NCBI GenBank assembly: GCA_026874595.1
Contig: CM049311.1
Location: forward strand, 46,441,676-46,505,675
Reading direction: 5' to 3'
DNA length: 64,000 nt
DNA from: Sipunculus nudus
Lineage: Eukaryota > Annelida > Sipuncula > Golfingiida > Sipunculidae
The notes under the pieces were generated by a model, which worked only from the letters and a program-made list of their open reading frames with translations, was not told where the DNA came from and made no database searches. The position numbers and the translations under genes are program-made. Below are positions 58,758-64,000 of this stretch, one piece after another. Position 1 is the stretch's first letter, and each line of letters starts with the position of its first letter.

Positions 58758-61003
58758 ACTAGATGTGTCGGAACGACACGAATGCCCCCGCCTTGGGCAA
58801 ATTAGAAACATTTTTGTAAAATTTGTTAAGTTCAGGAGGTATTATATGGTCAAAAGTAGGTCAACAAGGGCAAAATGCAAACTCGATCTGTAAAGGGTCA
58901 TTATCAAGCAACACACCAAAAATCAGGCCAGTATATGCAGGCATTGTGAAAAAAAGTCCATATATGTGCATTTATCATAAAAATTTCTGTCTTTCATGAA
59001 ATTTTCTATGTTCAGGATCTGTCATATGGTGAAAAATAGGTTAACTGGGACGAAACGCAAACTCAATCTGTAAGTGGTCATTATGCGCCCACAGACCAAA
59101 CATTAGGCCAGTATCTGTAAGCATTGCATTGCGAAACTAGAATATTAGCAAAAGTTGATAATCATTTATAAATTTAAATTGGAGAGGTATATACCATGTT
59201 TCATAACAATCCACCAAATGCTTCCTGAGAAATAAGCTCCTAAGTTTTTTTCTATACTAAGCTCTGTAACCTTGAAAAGTAGGTCAAGATCACCCATCTT
59301 TGAACTTGACCAAGATTTTGTAAATATAATGCAATAGCACTGAAGAAATGAAGTTCCTGTGTTGAATACCTTTGGAGATATCCTGCACAAAAGGCCAAAA
59401 TTGAAAAAATCCGATAAATTTTCATTAACAAATCAGAAATTGTAGGGGGCGCCACCAAAATTGTGCAGCACATACAGACTATCAGTCCCAATGATCATAG
59501 TAAGTTTTGTGAAAATCCACACAATGGTTCCTGAGATATAAACTTCTGAGTGTTTTTCTATGATCAGCTCTAAAATGTAGAAAAATGGGTCAAGGTCAAC
59601 CATCTTCGAACTTGACCGAGATTTTATCGATATACATCTTGACTGATGAAATAAAATTCCAACGGTGAATCCTTTTAGAGATATCCCGCTCACAAGGTAA
59701 AAGTTAACAGACGCAGAACGGACAGACGGACAGACACCGGACAGACAGATGGATGGACGGACAGACGGACAGCTTGGGTGACGACAATAGCCCATCAGCC
59801 TATGAGCTGAGGGCTAAAAACGGCTGTACATTATGTATTTGTCATGAAAATTTCTATTTTTCATAAATTTTTCTAAGTTTAGAAGCCGTAAAATGGTCAA
59901 AAGTAGGTCAACCGGGACGAAAGGCAAACTCGATCTGTAACTGGTCATTATCTGCCCACACACCAAAAATCAGGCCAATATCTGCAGGCATTGCGAAAAA
60001 AAGTCCGTACATGTGTATTTGTCATGAAAATTTCTATTTTTCTTGAAATTTTCTAAGTTTAGGAGCCGTAAAATGGTCAAAAGTAGGTCAACCGGGACGA
60101 AACGCGAACTCGATCTGTAACTGGTCTATATCTGCCCACACTTCAAAAATCACGCCAATATCTGCAGGCACTGGAAAAAAAGTCCGTACATGTGTATAAT
60201 TGTCATGAAAATTTCTATTTGTCATGAATTTTTCTAAGTTTAGGAGCTGTAAAACGGTCAAAAGTAGGTCAACCGGGACGAAACGCGAACTCGATCTGTA
60301 TCTGGTCATTATCTGCCCACACACCAAAAATCAGGCAAATATCTGCAGGCATTGCGAAAAAAGTCCGTTCATGTGTATTTGTCATGAAAATTTCTATTTT
60401 TCATGAATTTTTCTATGTTTAGGAGCGGTAAAACGGTCAAAAGTAGGTCAACCGGGACGAAACGCGAACTCGATCTGTAACTGGTCATTATCTGCCAACA
60501 CATAAAAAATCAGGCCAATATCTGCAGGCATTGCGAAAAAAAGTCCGTACATGTGTATTTGTCATGAAAATTTCTATTTTTCATGAATTTTTCTATGTTT
60601 AGGAGCCGTAAAACGGTCAAAAGTAGGTCAACCAGGACGAAACACGAACTCGATCTGTAACTGGTCATTATCTGCCCACACACCAAAAATCAGGCCAATA
60701 TCTGCAGGCATTGTGAAAAAAAGTCTGTACATGTGTATTTGTCATGAACATTTCTATTTTTCATGAAATTTTCTAAGTTTTGGAGCCGTAAAACGGTCAA
60801 AAGTAGGTCAACCGGGACTAAACGCGAACTCGATCTGTAACTGGTCATTATCTGCCCACACACCAAAAATCAGGCCAATATCTGCAGGCATTGTGAAAAA
60901 AAGTCCGTACAACTGTTTGATTTCTGAATCACGGAATGATGGAATGACGGAATGACGGACATGGGTAAAACTATATGCCCCGGCCACTTTGTGGCGGGGG
61001 CAT
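58758..61003 (+). mobile_element. Full family C+H element
   Basis: The 5' end is ACTAGATGTGTCGGAACGAC, whose GTGTCGGAACGACAC forms a hairpin, followed by aatgcccccgcc. The H module is at 59136-59820. A tandem array of 180-bp units runs 59821-60905 (aggagccgtaaaa-type starts at 59881, 60061, 60242, 60421, 60601 and 60781). The 3' end is a GC-rich hairpin (arms GCCCC.GCCAC and GTGGC.GGGGC) followed by CAT and an A-run. The 5' gaatgcccccgcc and the 3' ggcgggggcat are inverted repeats of each other. This is the best reference copy of family C. Confidence 0.8.
59821..60905 (+). repeat. 180-bp tandem array, six units
   Basis: Units are 180 bp with almost no length drift and read gtaaaacggtcaaaagtagg, cgaaacgcgaactcgatctg, ctggtcattatctgcccaca, ccaatatctgcaggcattgc, gtccgtacatgtgtatttgt and a block of tttttcatgaa. 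Shorter arrays of the same unit lie at 48700-49205 and 61431-62610. Open frames such as 60088-60327 (minus) derive from it. Confidence 0.95.
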
Positions 61004-61347
61004 AAAAATAAAAAAAATATACAGGTGGCACCACCAGTCTGCAGAAACTGATGAAAAAACTGATGAAACACTCCATGATCAATATCCATGCTAAGAATCA
61101 TGGTGATCAATGCATTAGTTCTTCAGATACTTGAGCTTTTGTATCAAATTTTTCATTATTCTGGGGGGTACTTCAGAGCCCCATAGCTTGGAGAATATGG
61201 GTCCCAGAGACCTAATTCAAGGTTTCCAAGGAGACTTTTCATGGACCTATCTGGATGTAAAGTTAGAAGATTCAAGGTCCAGTGTTTACGATTTGTGCCC
61301 TGTTAACAGATGACGGCATCTTTTAAGGTCTCAAAAATTGAAAAAAA

Positions 61348-62648
61348 ACTAGATGTGTCGGAACGACACGAATGCCCCCGCCTTGGGCAAATTAGAAACA
61401 TTTGTAAAATTTGGAAAATTTTTTAAGCTCAGGAGGTGTCGTATGGTCAAAAGTAGGTCAACAAGGGCAAAATGCAAACTCGATCTGTAACGGGTCATTA
61501 TCAAGCAACACACCAAAAATCATGCCAGTATATGCAGGCATTGTGAAAAAAAGTCCATACATGTGCATTTTCCATAAAAATTTCTGTCTTTCATGAAATT
61601 TTCTATGTTTAGGATCCATAAAACAATCAAAAGTAGGTTAACCAGGATGAAACGCAAACTCGATCTGTAACTGTCATTATCTGCCCACACAAAAAAAATC
61701 AGGGTGGTATCTGCAGGCATTGAGGAAAAAAAGTCAGTACATATGCATTTGTTATGAAAATTTATATTTTTCATGAAACTTTCTATGTTCAGGAGCAGTC
61801 AAATGGTCAAAAGTAGGTCAACTGAGACAAAACAAGAACTCGATCTGTAACTGGTCATTATCTGCCTACACACCAAAAATCAGGCCCATATCTGCAGGCA
61901 CTGCGAAATAAAGTCCATACATGTGCACCTTTTTTATGAAATTTTCTATGTTACAGCACCGTCAAACGGTCAAAAATAGGTCAACTGGGACAAAACGTGA
62001 ATTACATCTGTAACTGGTCAATATCTGCCAACACACCAAATTCAGGCCAATATCTGCAGGCATTGCGAAAAAATGTCTGTACATGTGTATTTGTCATGAA
62101 ATTTCATATTTTTCATGAAATTTTCTATGTTCAGGAGCCGTAAAACGGTCAAAAGTAAGTCAACCGGGACGAAACGCGAACTCGATCTGTAACTGGTCTA
62201 TATCTGCCCACACACCAAAAATTAGGCCTATATCTGCAGGCATTGCGAAAAAAAGTCCGTACATGTGTATCTGTCATGAATATTTCTATTTTACATGAAA
62301 ATTTCTAAGTTTAGGAGCCGTAAAACGGTCAAAAGTAGGTCAACTAGGACGAAACGCGAACTTGATCTGTAACTGGTCTATATCTGTCCACACACCAAAA
62401 ATCAGGCCAATATCTGCAGGCATTGCGAAAAAAAGTCATACATGTGTATCTGTCATGAATATTTCTATTTTTCATGAAACTTTCTAAGTTTAGGAGCCGT
62501 AAAACAGTCAAAAGTAGGTCAACCGGGACGAAACGCGAACTCGATCTGTAACCGGTCTATATCTGCCTACACACCAAAAATCAGGCCAATATCTGTAGGC
62601 ATTGCAAAAAAAAGTCCGTACAACTGTTTCATTTTGTGGCGGGGGCAT
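61348..62648 (+). mobile_element. Family-C element without H, damaged 3' hairpin
   Basis: It has the same 5' end as the copy at 58758 (ACTAGATGTGTCGGAACGAC), about six and a half 180-bp units and no H module. The 3' end reads ttcattttgtggcgggggca, so the first arm of the terminal hairpin is missing. It is inserted at the matching A-rich position of the next B unit. Confidence 0.75.
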
Positions 62649-63358
62649 AAAAATCTTTAAAAAAAAAAACGATTAAATACAGGTGGCGCCACCAGTCTGC
62701 AGAAACTGATGAAATACTCAATGATCAATATCCATGCTAAGAATCATGGTGATCAATGCATTAGTTCTTCAGATACTTGAGCTTTTGTATCAAATTTTTC
62801 ATTATTCTGGAGGGTACTTCATAGCCCCATAGCTCAAAGAATATTGGTAACAGAGACCTAATTCCAGGTTTCCAAAAAGAACTTTCATGGACCTCTCAGG
62901 ATGTAAAGAGAGAAGATTCCAGGTCCATCGGTTACAATTTGTGCCCTGTTAACAGATGACGGCATCTTTTGAGATCTCAAAAATAGAGAAAAAAAATCTT
63001 TAAAAAAAAACGATTGAATACAGGTGGCACAACCAGTCTGCAGAAACTGATGAAACACTCCATGATCAATATCCATGCAAAGAATCATGGTCAATGCATT
63101 AGTTCTTAAGATACTTGAGCTTTTGTATCAAATCTTTCTATTTTTCTGGGGGGTACTTCGGAGCCCCATAGAATATGGGTAACAGAGACCTAATTCTAGG
63201 TTTCCAAGGAGATTTTTCATGGACCTCTCCGGATGTGAGAAGATTCTAGGTCCAGTGGTTACAATTTGTGCCCTGTTAACGAACAGACGGCCGGACGGAT
63301 GATGGACAAAGAGTGATTGCTAAAGCTCAGATGACTTACAGTCAGCTGAGCTAAAAAA

Positions 63359-64000
63359 CATAATTGGGTGGTTCAAAAGTTATAGCATTCAAAAGTTACC
63401 TGATTTGACCTTGAAGATAAAATTCAAGGTCAACTGTTTTCAGATTTTTATCAAGAACTTGTGTATCAAATTTGTAGAAAGAATATGCAGTGCTTTGAAA
63501 GAAATCACATTCACAAGAAATACAATAAACAACAAAATTCATTTTGGCTGATTTGAACCAGAAGATCCAGCGCAAGGTCACCAACTCATCCAGGAATTTA
63601 GTTACTACATCTTGTGTATCAACTTTGAGGAACAAAATTTGCTATATCATAAGTTATGGGGTTCCCAATTCTTTTAATTTTAGCTAATTGACCTTGAAGA
63701 TGAAGGTCAAATTCACCAGAGCACCTGACAGAAGGTCGAGTCTTATAAAGACTATTATAATTGCCGCTAGAGCACAATGGAAATATTTCAGCTTGACAGT
63801 GATTAATGCATCACTCAGATGATGAGTTAATTGTAGGAGGTAATGCACTTGTCAATGTGTGTTTGCCGGTATGTCTCTATGACTTCAATAAATAAATGAA
63901 TATTATATCATTTTCTTTAATATTGTTGAAAGTTGGATAAGGTTAAAACATAAATGGTAAAGTTTTTGAAATGAACACATGATTTTCTATGTTGATTGAT
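63359..64000. other. Sequence with a weak dispersed-repeat look
   Basis: The phrases tgaccttgaagat(a/g)aa and cttgtgtatcaa(a/c)tttg each occur twice, about 150-280 bp apart (63406 and 63690; 63459 and 63611). This suggests another degenerate tandem element that continues past the window. No gene was recognised. Confidence 0.4.

Larger units (their letters stand above)
56053..63358 (+). mobile_element. Family-B element expanded by three nested insertions
   Basis: The 5' end ACACAAGTGACCCATGGGTC then gacgctcagctgac is at 56053. The 3' hairpin (arms AGCTCAG and CTGAGCT, inner GACT/AGTC) is at 63324-63352, followed by six A. B-type units occur at 56280-56606, 58605-58757, 61004-61347 and 62649-63300. 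The gaps are a TIR element (56607-58604) and two C elements (58758-61003 and 61348-62648). With those removed the B copy is about 1.76 kb, close to the 1.5-1.6 kb of uninterrupted copies. A gacggccggacggatgatgg run precedes the hairpin. Confidence 0.7.

Overview
The window looks like repeat-rich, AT-rich intergenic or intronic DNA from a metazoan, probably a marine invertebrate and most likely a bivalve mollusc. This rests on the style of the repeats (tandem-unit elements ending in GGACGGACAGAC-type runs and a hairpin, a tRNA-derived SINE, a CAACGTT fold-back MITE) and on the absence of bacterial gene organisation. The species is inference. I see no conserved protein-coding gene. Nearly all long open frames are products of repeats; a 41-bp satellite alone produces most of those between 18.4 and 19.9 kb.

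Layout. 1-3255: AT-rich, with one diverged SINE copy. 3261-7489: a 4.2-kb element with terminal inverted repeats, a TCCAT target duplication and terminal arrays of palindromic CATATATG/TTATAAGG units. Inside it is an intron-containing transcription-unit candidate: a full CRE, three exons with good splice sites and a poly(A) signal. 7.8-9.1 kb: two partial copies of dispersed family A, followed by a candidate 3' exon. 11.06-14.1 kb: an A copy interrupted by family D. 15.1-16.9 kb: a fold-back MITE and a 325-bp tandem repeat. 18.47-19.89 kb: the 41-bp satellite. 19.9-21.2 and 41.66-42.9 kb: long A copies. 22.6-24.16 kb: a full family-B copy. 24.3-25.15 kb: a 354-bp tandem repeat. 25.66-27.98 kb: composite C+H element carrying a hAT-like insertion with a perfect 8-bp target duplication. 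29.17-32.95 kb: a 1.26-kb unit in three nearly identical tandem copies with variable poly-G tracts. 34.9-38.4 kb: a 3.5-kb CGACAC-rich TIR element inserted into the 3' hairpin of an A copy and itself carrying a B copy. 38.9-39.75 kb: a solo LTR with a TTAT target duplication and heat-shock-element-like promoter motifs. 45.3-46.4, 47.6-49.3 and 49.8-51.95 kb: further E, C+H and D copies. 52.07-52.48 kb: an intact SINE head. 56.05-63.36 kb: one B copy split by three later insertions, one of which (56.6-58.6 kb) carries an S-phase-like promoter cassette.

Two patterns cut across the families. First, families B, C, D, E and H look like one structural class: a 5' end of ACTAGA or AACAAG followed at once by a hairpin, a body of 180-350-bp tandem units, a GGACGGACAGAC-like run, and a 3' hairpin followed by an A-run. 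They insert repeatedly into each other's A-rich stretches. Second, the 12-bp palindrome GGTGGCGCCACC occurs exactly at least ten times, in units of otherwise dissimilar families, and its variants are mostly those expected from CpG decay. These are the most unusual signals in the window.
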